Of a DNA stretch of 64,000 nucleotides, positions 38,156 to 48,833 are shown one piece after another (position 1 is the stretch's first letter; every line of letters begins with the position of its first letter). The notes below the pieces were generated by a model. That model saw only the letters and a list, made by a program, of their open reading frames with translations. It searched no databases and was not told the origin of the DNA. A program made the translations under genes and the position numbers. The DNA is from Bacteroidetes bacterium GWF2_38_335 (GTDB lineage Bacteria > Bacteroidota > Bacteroidia > Bacteroidales > GWF2-38-335). The stretch lies in contig MEOH01000009.1 of the NCBI GenBank assembly GCA_001769535.1, forward strand, positions 135,961 through 199,960. The letters run 5' to 3'.

Positions 38156-41100
38156 CTAGCCATATATTTTTTTGATGTACTCAAAATGTGTTTTAAATTT
38201 TGGAAGCTGGAGCAGTTCCTCAATTTTCTTAACAGCATCGTTGTTTTTGGTTCTTAAAGCATAGCTGCCCATATTGTAAATCATCACCATTGCGTCTTTA
38301 ATATCAGGAGAAAGTTCAATCACCTCTTCCATATCGAAAGTATGGTAATATCTCAGGTCTTTTTCAAGGTATCCAAGAAGCACATTGAATATGCTGTCAG
38401 CTTTTGCCTGGTTTCCTGCATAATAATATGCGTTGATGATGTTAAGCAGTCCGGCATCCCTGTAATAAACGTCAATTGGGAAAACCTCCAGACATTTATC
38501 GGCTACTTTCAGAGCCTTGTCTTTTTTATTCTGGATGGCAAGTTCAATGGCAAGGCGCGAGAAAATATTTCTGATACCCACAACTCTTGCGGTACGCATC
38601 TGATAGTAATCGAGATATACATCATCAGCCAGGTTGCCCCATTCGAATTTATTCATCACATAGTCATACAACAGTGTGGTGTTGATGTGGCCGTATCCGT
38701 TGGGAGAATTCGATTTGAAAGGAATCAGCACATAAGCAAAACCGTTAAACTGAAGATAATCTTCCAAACCGAGTTCGCTGGCCGGCATGGGAGAACTGAA
38801 GCATACAGGGCGTTTCCAGTCTGAGTTCAGAATAACATTTAGCACGATGAGCTGGTCTTTAGTAAGACGGTCTGATGGGATTGTGAAAACAATTTCATCC
38901 TGAATTTTATCAGCATCATCAGGCATAACGATACCGCTATTGAGAGCATTCTGTTTGTTTACTTTAAGTTTGAAACTTTTTGCAGGGAAGAAATATTCAT
39001 CTTCTGGTCTGTCTTTTTTAAGAAAATCGAATGCTTCGCCCAGCGACATTGTATCCGGAGCTTGTTGGTGGTTTATCACAGCAATCATATCCCTTTGTCC
39101 GGAGATATAATGTTTCCGGTCAAGATTAAGGTTTATTACCTCTGATTCGTAAGCAGCAATTTTCATCTGGTCAATATACCAGTCTGCTGCCAGATAAGGC
39201 ATGCAAAGCACTCTTTTGTCTGTACCAATGCCCTCAACTTCCTGTGCGTACCATAATGGGAATGTGTCGTTATCACCAACAGTAAACAGGACGGCATTTT
39301 TCGGACAGGAATTCAGATAGTTGGCAGCATAATCACGGGCCATATATCTGCCTGAGCGGTCATGGTCATCCCAGTTTTGATCGGCCATTATATAAGGAAC
39401 ACAGAAGAAACAAACTATGGTGGAGGCCAGGGCCGGAATAATACCTTTGATTTTTCTTGAAAGAAGGTCATAGATTGCAAACACGCCCAATCCGATCCAG
39501 ATTGTAAATGCATAGAAAGATCCGGCGTAGGCATAGTCCCTTTCCCTTGGCTCCATGGGTTTCTGATTCAGGTACATAACAATTGCTATACCGGTAAAGA
39601 AAAAGAGCAGCATCACCACCCAGAAATCCTGTTTTTTTCTCAGATACTGGAATAATAGTCCGCCCAATCCAAGCAACAAAGGAAGAAAATAATAGGTGTT
39701 TCTTGCTTTGTTTTTTGTCATATAATCGGGTTGGTTGTCTTGTTGACCAAGTCTTTTTTCATCAATGGATTTAATACCTGAAATCCAGTTTCCATGGCAC
39801 GGGTCGCCATAGCCTTGAATGTTGTTTTGTCTTCCGGCAAAATTCCACATGAAATATCGTCCGTACATAAATCCAACCTGATAATCGAAAAAGAATCTTA
39901 AGTTTTCACCAAAAGTTGGCACCATCATTGTTTGAATAGATCCGTTGACATCAACCTTGGTGGGTTTTCCTTTAACCTTTCCCCATTTTTTATAACCCGA
40001 TTCGTGTTCCTTGCTTAAACTATGCATTCTGGGGAATACGGTATAAAATTCTTTCGGAAAACAATAATCTTTTCTGTAATCAATAATCTTATACTGGTCG
40101 CCATCGCGGGTATAAATGGGCTTGGTTTTTTTATAGTAAGTATCTGAATCGGCACATCTTACAATGGGTGCATTGTAATACGCTCCATAGAAAAGCGGAC
40201 TGTCGCCGTATTGCTCTCTGTTTAGATAATCAAGCAGTGCAAAGGCGTTATTGGGTGCATTCTGATTCATGGGTGTGTTGGCTGATGATCTGATAATTAT
40301 CAGGGTATAGGATGAATATCCCATAATGATCATAAACAATACCAGGAACACGTATTTATAAGAAGCTTTAAAACTCTTCATCAGAATCTTATTGTCTCTG
40401 TTGCTGTATTTGATATTGTATAAGGAATAACTGACAATTAAACCAACAAGGAACATCACAATACCAACTACCATGTCATTAGCAAAGTAAAAGATTACAT
40501 ATCCAATAAGGAAAGCTACATAAACAATTACGATTGTTTTAAACAGGTTTCGGGTAAAGTACCTGAACCCCAGGAAAACTACTGTAAGGATGGCGCCTAT
40601 GAGCAGGTTGGTGGCTACAAAATTGAAAGCGATCATTGCTAAAACCAGATAAAAATCTGATTTTTTACCTTCCTGATAATAGGTTGCCAGACTGCCCAGT
40701 GAAAGAAAGGCCAGCATTACCAGCACATAATAGTAAGTGCCAGAATCGAAGCCCAATCCAAGGTCATTGATAAAAAGTAATTCATTGTATGCCATCAATT
40801 TTACGACACCCGGAATGACTCCATACATCATAAAGAGCAGCATACCGGCAGAAATTGCCAATGCTCCCACAACCTTTTTCCAGTCCATTTCATATTTCTT
40901 AAAGAAGAAAATGAAAACGATGGCCGGAATGGCGAGCAGGTTCAGTAGGTGGACACCTATTGAAAGGCCCATCAGAAATGCAATGAGCATAATCCAGCGG
41001 AAGGACGAGGGGTCATCAGATTGGGCTTCCCATCTGAGGATTGCCCAGAATACCGCGGCGGTAAACAGAGATGACATGGAGTAAACTTCGGCTTCAACGG

Positions 41101-41518
41101 CAGAAAACCAGAAAGTATCTGAGAAAGTACAAGCCATTGCTCCAACAAAACCGGCACCAAGCACACCGGTAATCTGACCGGCAGTCATCAGGCCATCTTT
41201 CAGAACAAGCATTTTTTTAGCCAGATAGGTGATGGTCCAAAACAGGAACATAATGGTAAAACCGGCTGCAAGTCCCGATAAGATGTTAATCCAGTAGGCC
41301 ACTTCTTCAGGTCCGGAGGCAAATAGAGAAAACACTCTGCCAACCATAAGGAAGAAAGGTGCTCCGGGAGGATGTCCCACTTCGAGTTTGTACGATGCAG
41401 AAATAAATTCGCCGCAGTCCCACAAACTAACAGTGGGTTCAATGGTCATCATGTAAACGGTTGATGCAATCAGAAATGCAAGCCAGCCGCCGATAATGTT
41501 CAAATTTTTATAGCTCAT
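38156..41518 (-). CDS. DUF2723 / GT117 multi-TM protein
   Basis: LWDCGEFISASYKLEVGHPPGAPFFLMVGRVFSL; MEPRERDYAYAGSFYAFTIWIGLG. Confidence 0.9.
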   Translation of the reverse strand: MSYKNLNIIGGWLAFLIASTVYMMTIEPTVSLWDCGEFISASYKLEVGHPPGAPFFLMVGRVFSLFASGPEEVAYWINILSGLAAGFTIMFLFWTITYLAKKMLVLKDGLMTAGQITGVLGAGFVGAMACTFSDTFWFSAVEAEVYSMSSLFTAAVFWAILRWEAQSDDPSSFRWIMLIAFLMGLSIGVHLLNLLAIPAIVFIFFFKKYEMDWKKVVGALAISAGMLLFMMYGVIPGVVKLMAYNELLFINDLGLGFDSGTYYYVLVMLAFLSLGSLATYYQEGKKSDFYLVLAMIAFNFVATNLLIGAILTVVFLGFRYFTRNLFKTIVIVYVAFLIGYVIFYFANDMVVGIVMFLVGLIVSYSLYNIKYSNRDNKILMKSFKASYKYVFLVLFMIIMGYSSYTLIIIRSSANTPMNQNAPNNAFALLDYLNREQYGDSPLFYGAYYNAPIVRCADSDTYYKKTKPIYTRDGDQYKIIDYRKDYCFPKEFYTVFPRMHSLSKEHESGYKKWGKVKGKPTKVDVNGSIQTMMVPTFGENLRFFFDYQVGFMYGRYFMWNFAGRQNNIQGYGDPCHGNWISGIKSIDEKRLGQQDNQPDYMTKNKARNTYYFLPLLLGLGGLLFQYLRKKQDFWVVMLLFFFTGIAIVMYLNQKPMEPRERDYAYAGSFYAFTIWIGLGVFAIYDLLSRKIKGIIPALASTIVCFFCVPYIMADQNWDDHDRSGRYMARDYAANYLNSCPKNAVLFTVGDNDTFPLWYAQEVEGIGTDKRVLCMPYLAADWYIDQMKIAAYESEVINLNLDRKHYISGQRDMIAVINHQQAPDTMSLGEAFDFLKKDRPEDEYFFPAKSFKLKVNKQNALNSGIVMPDDADKIQDEIVFTIPSDRLTKDQLIVLNVILNSDWKRPVCFSSPMPASELGLEDYLQFNGFAYVLIPFKSNSPNGYGHINTTLLYDYVMNKFEWGNLADDVYLDYYQMRTARVVGIRNIFSRLAIELAIQNKKDKALKVADKCLEVFPIDVYYRDAGLLNIINAYYYAGNQAKADSIFNVLLGYLEKDLRYYHTFDMEEVIELSPDIKDAMVMIYNMGSYALRTKNNDAVKKIEELLQLPKFKTHFEYIKKIYG

Positions 41519-41690
41519 TTTTATTGTTTTAAGGATATCCCAAAGGGATATTTATTTTTAAAAAACGCATAAAAATAATATAATGCCTTGTAAACAAAAA
41601 ATATGTAGGGAATATTTAACTTATTTTAAGGCAATGAAGCAAAAAAAAGGGTAAAAAACTTAAAATTTCGGTATTTTGACTAAAAAATTA

Positions 41691-41921
41691 TCAGGCGGGT
41701 ATTTTATCGCTGATGCTTTTTGCGACCTCTCTGATGGTACTGATAAATTTTATTTCATTTTCCTTAAAGAGAATTTTAAATTCATCTTCAACAAGATTCA
41801 GAAAATAATCTTTTTCAATGGGAATCATTCCCAGTTCTTCAAAAGAAGAAGTGTCATCGTTAATCACTCTTATATCGGCGCCGGCCTTGATTAAAAGTCC
41901 GGTAAAATTAACTTTCATCAT
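41691..41921 (-). CDS. Small acyl-carrier-protein-like protein without an obvious DSL serine
   Basis: FEELGMIPIEKDYFLNLVEDEFKILFKENEIKFISTIREVAKSISDKI. Confidence 0.4.
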   Translation of the reverse strand: MMKVNFTGLLIKAGADIRVINDDTSSFEELGMIPIEKDYFLNLVEDEFKILFKENEIKFISTIREVAKSISDKIPA

Positions 41922-42022
41922 ATAGCTATATGGTTTGTTCCGTAAGCAATACACACGAAGAAGTTTTTACCCCTATGCGAAAAGTGATTTTTTTTGACAA
42001 ACTAATTAAACAGCTCATTTTC

Positions 42023-42417
42023 ATAACCCTGGCCTTAAGGCCAATTGCCGTCAGGTTAATAATTGCAACAAACATATATATAGCTTATTACGAAAATATT
42101 TTTTTGACAAATTATAAAGAAACCCCTCAAAACCATAAAGCCAATCTTAAGCCAAAATGCGAATCTTAAGATCGCTGAATGCGTTGGCATGTCCACGGGT
42201 GGTGCGAAAGGCGGGTCATCCTTGCCCAAGTGGGGTAAGCCATGTGAGAAGGATTACCCGACTTTTTCACCCGTGGTGACTTTTTTTGTTTCTTTTTTGT
42301 GTGGCAGACAAAAAAGAAAAGCCCGTCCGGCTTAAGGACAAAACACTAATAAATAACCATGATTCTGGTAAATACAGACATATGCCTGACGACAACGGAC
42401 TATAAGGCCAGGGTTAT
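42023..42417. mobile_element. MITE-like 395-bp non-coding element with terminal inverted repeats
   Basis: 15-bp perfect TIR ATAACCCTGGCCTTA/TAAGGCCAGGGTTAT, extending imperfectly to about 33 bp (TTG.CGTCAGG). Confidence 0.7.
42193..42319. other. Nested hairpin series (structured RNA/DNA candidate) inside the element
   Basis: CCACGGGTG/CACCCGTGG, GGGTCATCCTT/AAGGATTACCC (1 mismatch), TTTCTTTTTTGT/ACAAAAAAGAAA. Confidence 0.55.
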
Positions 42418-42425
42418 ACAAGAAG

Positions 42426-43355
42426 TCACTTCCTGCTAATTTTTTTCAAAGGTTTTTTCTTCACCATACCACCACGGGTGTCTTTAACAGAGTGCATAGT
42501 TATGAAGGCGCCCGGATCAATGATCTGAATTTCAGCCGTGAGTTTTGACATTTCAAGTCGGGTTATTACTGTATAAACAATATCTGTTTCTTTCAATGTT
42601 TCGCCCCTGGCTGCAAATCCTTTTTTTCCTTTAAAAATGGTACATCCGCGTCCCATTGTTTCAATAATTTTCAATCTGATGTCCTCACTTTTATCAGAAA
42701 TAATTGTTACAGCTAAAAATTCTTCAATTCCGTCGATTACAAAGTCAACGGTTTTTGATGCGGCAAAATAGGTTAAGATTGCATAAAGGGCTATTTCCAC
42801 TGAAAGCACATAAACGGCAACGGAAAAGATTGCAATATTGAATAAGAGAATTACGTTTCCCACCGAAAGAGTTGTTTTTCGGCTGATATAAACGGCCAAT
42901 ACTTCGGTACCATCTATAATTGCTCCGCCCCTGATTGCCAGTCCGATACCAAGCCCCAGAAAAAATCCGCCAAATGCAGCAATCAGAATTTTATCGGTGG
43001 TGATAACAGGGAAGGGTATAATTAAAATAACCACCGACAGCATTAAAATGCCGGCGATACTCATTATTGCAAATCTCCTGCTGATGGTTTTAAAAGCCAG
43101 TAGCATAAATGGGAGATTCAGGAATATTATCAGCAGGGAAAGGGAAACTCCTGAAACTTCATTTGTAATAAGTGAAATACCGGTAACTCCGCCATCTATG
43201 AATGAGTTGGGTATTAAAAATCCTTCAAGTCCAAATGCTGCCGAAAAAACACCTGCAATTAAATAAATAAGATCCTTAATAAGATTTTTTGTCTGAATGT
43301 TTTTAGTGTTTAATTCCGGTCTTTTTTTTACAATATTTTCTAAATCTTCCATCAT
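42426..43355 (-). CDS. YitT-family membrane protein (DUF2179 C-terminus)
   Basis: GVFSAAFGLEGFLIPNSFIDGGVTGISLI; GRGCTIFKGKKGFAARGETLKETDIVYTVITRLE. Confidence 0.9.
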   Translation of the reverse strand: MMEDLENIVKKRPELNTKNIQTKNLIKDLIYLIAGVFSAAFGLEGFLIPNSFIDGGVTGISLITNEVSGVSLSLLIIFLNLPFMLLAFKTISRRFAIMSIAGILMLSVVILIIPFPVITTDKILIAAFGGFFLGLGIGLAIRGGAIIDGTEVLAVYISRKTTLSVGNVILLFNIAIFSVAVYVLSVEIALYAILTYFAASKTVDFVIDGIEEFLAVTIISDKSEDIRLKIIETMGRGCTIFKGKKGFAARGETLKETDIVYTVITRLEMSKLTAEIQIIDPGAFITMHSVKDTRGGMVKKKPLKKISRK

Positions 43356-43833
43356 TGGTTGTTTTTCCTTTTTTTAATTATTCCTGATTGCTGCTGTTTT
43401 TTCATTTTTCAGTTTGCCCAACCGGCAGTCCGGGATCTATTTCCTGTGCGCATAGCATTGCAGAGAAAGGCAGAAAAAACAAATATGACAGGATTTTTTT
43501 CATATTTTGCTCAAAGGTTAAGCAGACGAATTTACAAAAAAAGAATGATTTTTCAGCGTATGATTTTCCGGAACATTTTTCTCATGCCGCAAAAATGGAG
43601 GTCGGAAACAGGATCCGTACACATTTTGTTATATCGTTGAAACCAAATTAATTACAGAGGTTTTTTAAAACGGGTCATTCTGATTATGTAAAGAACTTTT
43701 TCTTCCAAAAATTTGCCTCAAAACAATACCCAAAATTAGGGCTTTTTTTGGATATTCTGCATCTTTTTTAAGCCAGTTGTTTTTTTATTCAGCCGGAGCG
43801 CGGCTGATTCGGTCAGGGCGCGTCTGATTCATT

Positions 43834-43867
43834 CAGTCAGGGCGCGACTTTAAGTCGCACTCTGACT
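43834..43867. repeat. Palindrome family C copy
   Basis: CAGTCAGGGCGCGACTTTAAGTCGCACTCTGACT; related copies at 59435-59469 and 59063-59095. Confidence 0.7.
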
Positions 43868-44025
43868 ATTGCCCAAAAATAACCGACCGCCCGTCTACAC
43901 CATTAAAACCCCTTATAGCATAGGTGATTCAGCGTGCCAACTTACTCAGTCATGTATTCTAAAGCTTGAAATTAGGGTAAGAAATCAACAGCCAACTTCA
44001 ATTAACAGATTGTCAAGTCAGCCAC

Positions 44026-44155
44026 AACTCCGAAGGAGTTCCCCAACCATAACCCCGGCTTTCAAGCCGGGGACATACCTCACGATAATAAAAACCGCCG
44101 GCCATAAACTAATTAGAACGATACTTCTTTTCCTGGCGGAAATAACTGATGAATT
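44026..44155. repeat. Palindrome family A copy (full unit)
   Basis: AACTCCGAAGGAGTT + CCCCGGCTTTCAAGCCGGGG + CCGCCGGCCA...CTGGCGG. Confidence 0.8.
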
Positions 44156-44180
44156 CCACTACCACCGCCTACCCCTCATA

Positions 44181-47147
44181 CTACTCCACCAAAACAAAAG
44201 CCCCCCAAAAATAAGGATCATACTTCCCCCGCATTTCCTTCTGCGTTTCAACAAAAGCAGTCCTAACATTTTTTATTTTCAGCAGCTTCGAATAAAACGC
44301 CGTCATAAACTCCTGCGTTTCCTTATCCGGAACCTGCCATAAGCTCATGATAATGTATTTCACTCCAGCCATTTTAAAGGCACGTTGGAGACCGTAAACG
44401 CCTTCGCTGCCTTTGATGTCGCCTAAGCCGGTTTCGCAGGCGGAGAGGACAACCAAGTCGGTATTTTTCATATTCAGGTGAGAAACTTCCAAAGCGGTGA
44501 GCACCCCTTCATCATCAGTGCGGCCCCATTCCTGAGTCCACACCCTGTTGGCGCCTGCTAGCGCAATTCCCGAGCGCATCATGGGGTTTTTGTTGTTGAC
44601 GAACTGCCAGGTGGCGCAGCCGGTGGCGCCACGGAAGGCTACATCTCCGGTTTCGGCGGTGCCACCTCTTTCAATAGCATCCGTTTTTTCTTTTTTTACT
44701 TGTTCGGGATCAGGATAAAAGAACCCGTGTGTTGAGATATGCAGAATGTCCGGACTGGCTCCCTTATCAGCATACATCGATTTAAAAGCCGGTTCTGTGG
44801 CCTCTTTTCCGGCAAATCCGGTTACGACTACTTTTTTCTTTTGCAGTTGTTTTTGAATTGATTCCTTTTCTGATAATGTGCCGGGCAGGTATTGCCATAG
44901 AGACGCAAGATTTTGCGTCTCTGCGGCGGAATCCAGATTAAAATCAATTCCGCCAAAAACTGCTGCTGTTAAATTACCTTGCAATGAAAATGGCTCCTGA
45001 TTAATCAATTTTCCGGTTGAACTGACCTGCTGCAAATTGTATTTATCACACAGCAATTGTTTTCCATCGCCTAAAGCTGAAAAGGATATTTTATTTAAAA
45101 CACCGACTGGTGCAAAATAAACGTTTTTTATTCCGGTTAAATGTTGTTCAAGGGGTTGCCAGATCAGTCTATAAAGTTCATTGTTGATGTTCTGGTTTGT
45201 TCCGTATAGTTTTGATATTTTTTGGTAATCATCGCCTTTGTAAATAGCAATTATCTTTTGTAGTTGGCTGTCCTCGAACAGTTTAATGGATACTGGTTTT
45301 TTACTTTCTGAGGTTATAAGTAATGCAGCATAAACGGTTGTATCATTATTATCTCCTTGGGTAAAGCTCACGAATTCGATGGCCGCTTCTCCTGGCTTAA
45401 GGTTTTTCCGTACATCTTCCCATTTGTAATTGAAGAGGTTTTGGATGTTAGCGAATTCTGAAGATAATTTTACAAGCTTGCTTTCTTGTTCGTTGGCTTT
45501 GTATTCAAGATCTGTTAATAAAGAATCACGGGTACTTTCCCTTGATCCTTGTAATGAAGAAATTTTATTGCGGTATTGTTTTAACAAAAGGAAAGATTTC
45601 TTTATGACTGTATCTTCACTGTAATAAACTGCATCAAGAACTGATAAGGTGCTTCTTAATAATATACTTTTCATCATTAGTTCATTGTTGTAGCAAATAC
45701 CGGTAAGAGAGTCACTTTCGTATGGGTAAGTTGCATTATATGCATGAAGACAATTGTATGATAATTTTGTTTGAGTAATGAATTGTTCTTTTTCCTTTTC
45801 ACTTAGAAAAGTAAAATAATCCCTGATCAATAGCATGTTCAAATTTTGGGATTTTAAGTAAAAAGACAGTGCTTTTTCTTTCATTCCAACACGTAAGTAT
45901 ACATCGGCCAAGTGCCTATATTTTGAGGCAAAATCGGATCTTGTTCCAATGCCTTCACTAATAGATTTTTCATAATATTCAATTGCTTTTTGGTAATTTC
46001 CCTGCTTATAAGCAACCGTTCCCATGGTTGAGAGTAACCCTGCATTTGTGCCTCCCCAGTCCCCAACTTCATCAACAATTTTTTTGGCCTTTTCGTAATG
46101 TTTTTCCGCCAATTGATAATTGCCTTTTTCTTTTGCCGTACCAGCACGAAGACACTCTATTGAAAAAATACTTTGTGAATCTCCCGCTTTTTCAAAAATA
46201 CTTATGGCTTTTTCATAATAATATTCCGGATTAGCAGATAAATTTCCAATGTTTACATAGCACGATGCTATCCCATTTGAATCTTCGTTTGCCTCAAACA
46301 ACTTTAATGCCCTCTTATAGTATGCAATACCCGTACTATCATTACCTAATTCACAGGCAACAGAAGCAAGATTCGTCAGGCAAATAGAAATTCCACCTGT
46401 ACTCTTTATTTTTTCATACAGAATCATTGCTTTTTCATAAAAGGTAAGTGCGGTGGAAATTTCATCATCATTTTTGTAACAAACACCGATCATGAGTGTA
46501 CAACCTGCAACCTGGCTTGTATCGCCAAGTTCTTCGTTTATCTTTATGGACCTGTTAAAATAATCTATGGCTAAAGGATAATCCCCCATCAACTGTTTAA
46601 CAAATCCAAGACCATACAAACAATTTGCAGTCGCTTGTTTTTCATTAAGCTCTTCTTTTAACTTCAATGACATTTCAAAATGTGAGTATGCAGAAAATAG
46701 ATCATCAAGATATAGTTCACAGTTTCCCAGAGAATAATGAATGGTTGAAATTTGTGTTTTAGTCCCGCATTCTTCCCTGATTTTAAGTAATGCAAGGAAA
46801 TAGGCTTTTGCCATGGCATAATTATAGAAGCGAAATGACATATTTGCAATGTACCTGACGGCCAGAGCATTTTTTTTTGCCCATTCAGTGTTTTTTCTTA
46901 TATCACTTTTACTAAAACTGGTATCGGCAACTAGTGAATGCCACCATAAGGCAGAGTCAGGTTTTGAACCATCATATTGCAGTCCAATGTTAATGCAAAC
47001 CATTATTCTTGTTGTGTCTGCATCAGTCCCGTTTAACTCAGGCAGGGTATTTAAAATTTGTTTTAGTGAATCAATTTTATGATAGTCCTGCCCATAAGAA
47101 GTAAAAAGACAAAGGGCTAAAGTTGAAAGTAGAATTAGCTTTTTCAT
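44181..47147 (-). CDS. Exported TPR-CHAT protease-like protein, paralog 1
   Basis: Signal peptide; multiple TPRs; CHAT His (DILHISTHGFFYPD) and Cys (LVVLSACETGLGDIKGSEGVYGLQRAF). Confidence 0.85.
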   Translation of the reverse strand: MKKLILLSTLALCLFTSYGQDYHKIDSLKQILNTLPELNGTDADTTRIMVCINIGLQYDGSKPDSALWWHSLVADTSFSKSDIRKNTEWAKKNALAVRYIANMSFRFYNYAMAKAYFLALLKIREECGTKTQISTIHYSLGNCELYLDDLFSAYSHFEMSLKLKEELNEKQATANCLYGLGFVKQLMGDYPLAIDYFNRSIKINEELGDTSQVAGCTLMIGVCYKNDDEISTALTFYEKAMILYEKIKSTGGISICLTNLASVACELGNDSTGIAYYKRALKLFEANEDSNGIASCYVNIGNLSANPEYYYEKAISIFEKAGDSQSIFSIECLRAGTAKEKGNYQLAEKHYEKAKKIVDEVGDWGGTNAGLLSTMGTVAYKQGNYQKAIEYYEKSISEGIGTRSDFASKYRHLADVYLRVGMKEKALSFYLKSQNLNMLLIRDYFTFLSEKEKEQFITQTKLSYNCLHAYNATYPYESDSLTGICYNNELMMKSILLRSTLSVLDAVYYSEDTVIKKSFLLLKQYRNKISSLQGSRESTRDSLLTDLEYKANEQESKLVKLSSEFANIQNLFNYKWEDVRKNLKPGEAAIEFVSFTQGDNNDTTVYAALLITSESKKPVSIKLFEDSQLQKIIAIYKGDDYQKISKLYGTNQNINNELYRLIWQPLEQHLTGIKNVYFAPVGVLNKISFSALGDGKQLLCDKYNLQQVSSTGKLINQEPFSLQGNLTAAVFGGIDFNLDSAAETQNLASLWQYLPGTLSEKESIQKQLQKKKVVVTGFAGKEATEPAFKSMYADKGASPDILHISTHGFFYPDPEQVKKEKTDAIERGGTAETGDVAFRGATGCATWQFVNNKNPMMRSGIALAGANRVWTQEWGRTDDEGVLTALEVSHLNMKNTDLVVLSACETGLGDIKGSEGVYGLQRAFKMAGVKYIIMSLWQVPDKETQEFMTAFYSKLLKIKNVRTAFVETQKEMRGKYDPYFWGAFVLVE

Positions 47148-47156
47148 ATCAAAATA

Positions 47157-48533
47157 CTATTTAGTAATTTTTTTAAGCTCAATGAGTCTCTTTAATTCCG
47201 AAACCATATACAATGGAAGTGATAAAAGATTCCAGGATAGTTCACCCGGTTTTTTGCCTACATACAGTTTTGTTTTAAAACTGCCCACGCTTGGCAAATC
47301 CATATTGAAACGGATGCCGTTTTTAAGTTTCTTTTCAAACAAATATACCTGCATTGACTTTAATGTTCCGGTTTTTCCTGCCTTGACCTCAATGGGATAT
47401 ATTTTGTTTTTATGCTGAAACAAATAATCGATCTCGGAATTTGAGCTTTTTTCTTCTCTCGACCAATAGAAAAGTTCCGAATTTAAATAGGAAGCATATT
47501 GTGTCATGATTTCCTGTGCCACAAATTGTTCGGCCAGCATGCCTTCGTTGGATGTTACCAAATCATCAAGGTCAATCAGGTCGATTTGTGCCAGATGATT
47601 TACAAAACCAATGTCAATAAATATTGTTTTATAAACTTCATCTTTTACATGCTCTGTCAATGGAATCTTATTGGCATTGCTGTGTTTTACTGTATGGACA
47701 ATTCTGCTCAGTTCCAGTTTTTTTATTGCTTCTTTCAGATAGGTTGATCTGATTTCCCTGTCCATGTTATGGTACTTGATTTTTTTACCGGGATTTCTCC
47801 CGCAATACCTCATTGCCAGTTGAAGATATTCCTGTTGTTTTCGTGTTCCATACTTCGCAAAGTCGTATTGAACCGACAACAGAATTTCATTATGAATTCG
47901 TTGGATGTCTGACATGTTTCCCGATTCCGAAAAACTTTTCACCGCTGCCGGCATTCCGCCAATAAAAAAGTAATAGCGTAAATATTTTGAAATCTGGCTG
48001 TGTATTAACTCACTGAAGGGTTCGGAAAAATCAAAACGCTGAATATATGAAATCAGTTTTTCCTGATTATGTGCTCTGAGAAACTCCTTAAAATTCATTG
48101 GATACATGAAAAGAAACTCCACACGGCCAACAGGCATGGGTGTTTTCATTTCATTTAATGTATGATCCAGCAATGATCCGGCACAGATCACATGCAGACC
48201 GGGAATTTTTTCTTTGAAATACCTTAATGAGGATATTGCTTCGGGGCAGGATTGTATTTCATCAATAAAGAGGAGCGTTTTGCCAACTGTCACATCCGTA
48301 TTCAGCAGAACTGAAAGTTCAGTTAAAATGCGGTTCACATCATTTCCTGCAAACAGTTTTTTTAATTCAGGTTTTTCATCCAGATTAACCCTTAAGCAAT
48401 TGCTGAAATGTGTTTTTGCAAATTCATCAATAATATAAGTTTTACCAACTTGTCGCGCACCTCTAATGATTAAAGGATTTCTGTTTTTTCGTTCTTTCCA
48501 GTCAATTAAAAATTGTATTATTTCTCTTTTCAT
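47157..48533 (-). CDS. AAA-family ATPase with DUF4143-type C-terminus
   Basis: Walker A IIRGARQVGKTYIIDEFAK; LLFIDEIQSCPEAISSLRYFKE; PIEVKAGKTGTLKSMQVYL; ATG at 48533. Confidence 0.9.
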   Translation of the reverse strand: MKREIIQFLIDWKERKNRNPLIIRGARQVGKTYIIDEFAKTHFSNCLRVNLDEKPELKKLFAGNDVNRILTELSVLLNTDVTVGKTLLFIDEIQSCPEAISSLRYFKEKIPGLHVICAGSLLDHTLNEMKTPMPVGRVEFLFMYPMNFKEFLRAHNQEKLISYIQRFDFSEPFSELIHSQISKYLRYYFFIGGMPAAVKSFSESGNMSDIQRIHNEILLSVQYDFAKYGTRKQQEYLQLAMRYCGRNPGKKIKYHNMDREIRSTYLKEAIKKLELSRIVHTVKHSNANKIPLTEHVKDEVYKTIFIDIGFVNHLAQIDLIDLDDLVTSNEGMLAEQFVAQEIMTQYASYLNSELFYWSREEKSSNSEIDYLFQHKNKIYPIEVKAGKTGTLKSMQVYLFEKKLKNGIRFNMDLPSVGSFKTKLYVGKKPGELSWNLLSLPLYMVSELKRLIELKKITK

Positions 48534-48764
48534 GCTAAAAGACAATAGTATTATTGCATATAATATGTAAAAATACAATAGTGTTTTGACTTTACCAAAC
48601 TTATTCTGTAAAATCTAAAATTCTTTTTTGGACTAGATTTTGATTTGAAATTTTGGATTCAGAAATCTGTTTTCTGCTTCTCCGCTAACCAGCGGATTCG
48701 GAGAATAAAACTACTCCTACGCTAATGGACAAAATGGTTTAATGTATGATATTTTATTCATAGT

Positions 48765-48795
48765 TTTGTCAATTTAAAAATTAATATTATATTTG
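48765..48795 (+). promoter_or_regulatory. Consensus Bacteroidota promoter for hipBA-1
   Basis: TTTG 48765-48768, N19, TATATTTG 48788-48795. Confidence 0.65.
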
Positions 48796-48833
48796 CATTA
48801 TAAATCATTCACTAATGGTAAATATTTAACTTT

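Noticed and set aside
43359-43651. Small ORFs between YitT and the repeat region
   Set aside because: Atypical composition and no motif or promoter; probably non-coding upstream sequence of the minus-strand YitT gene.
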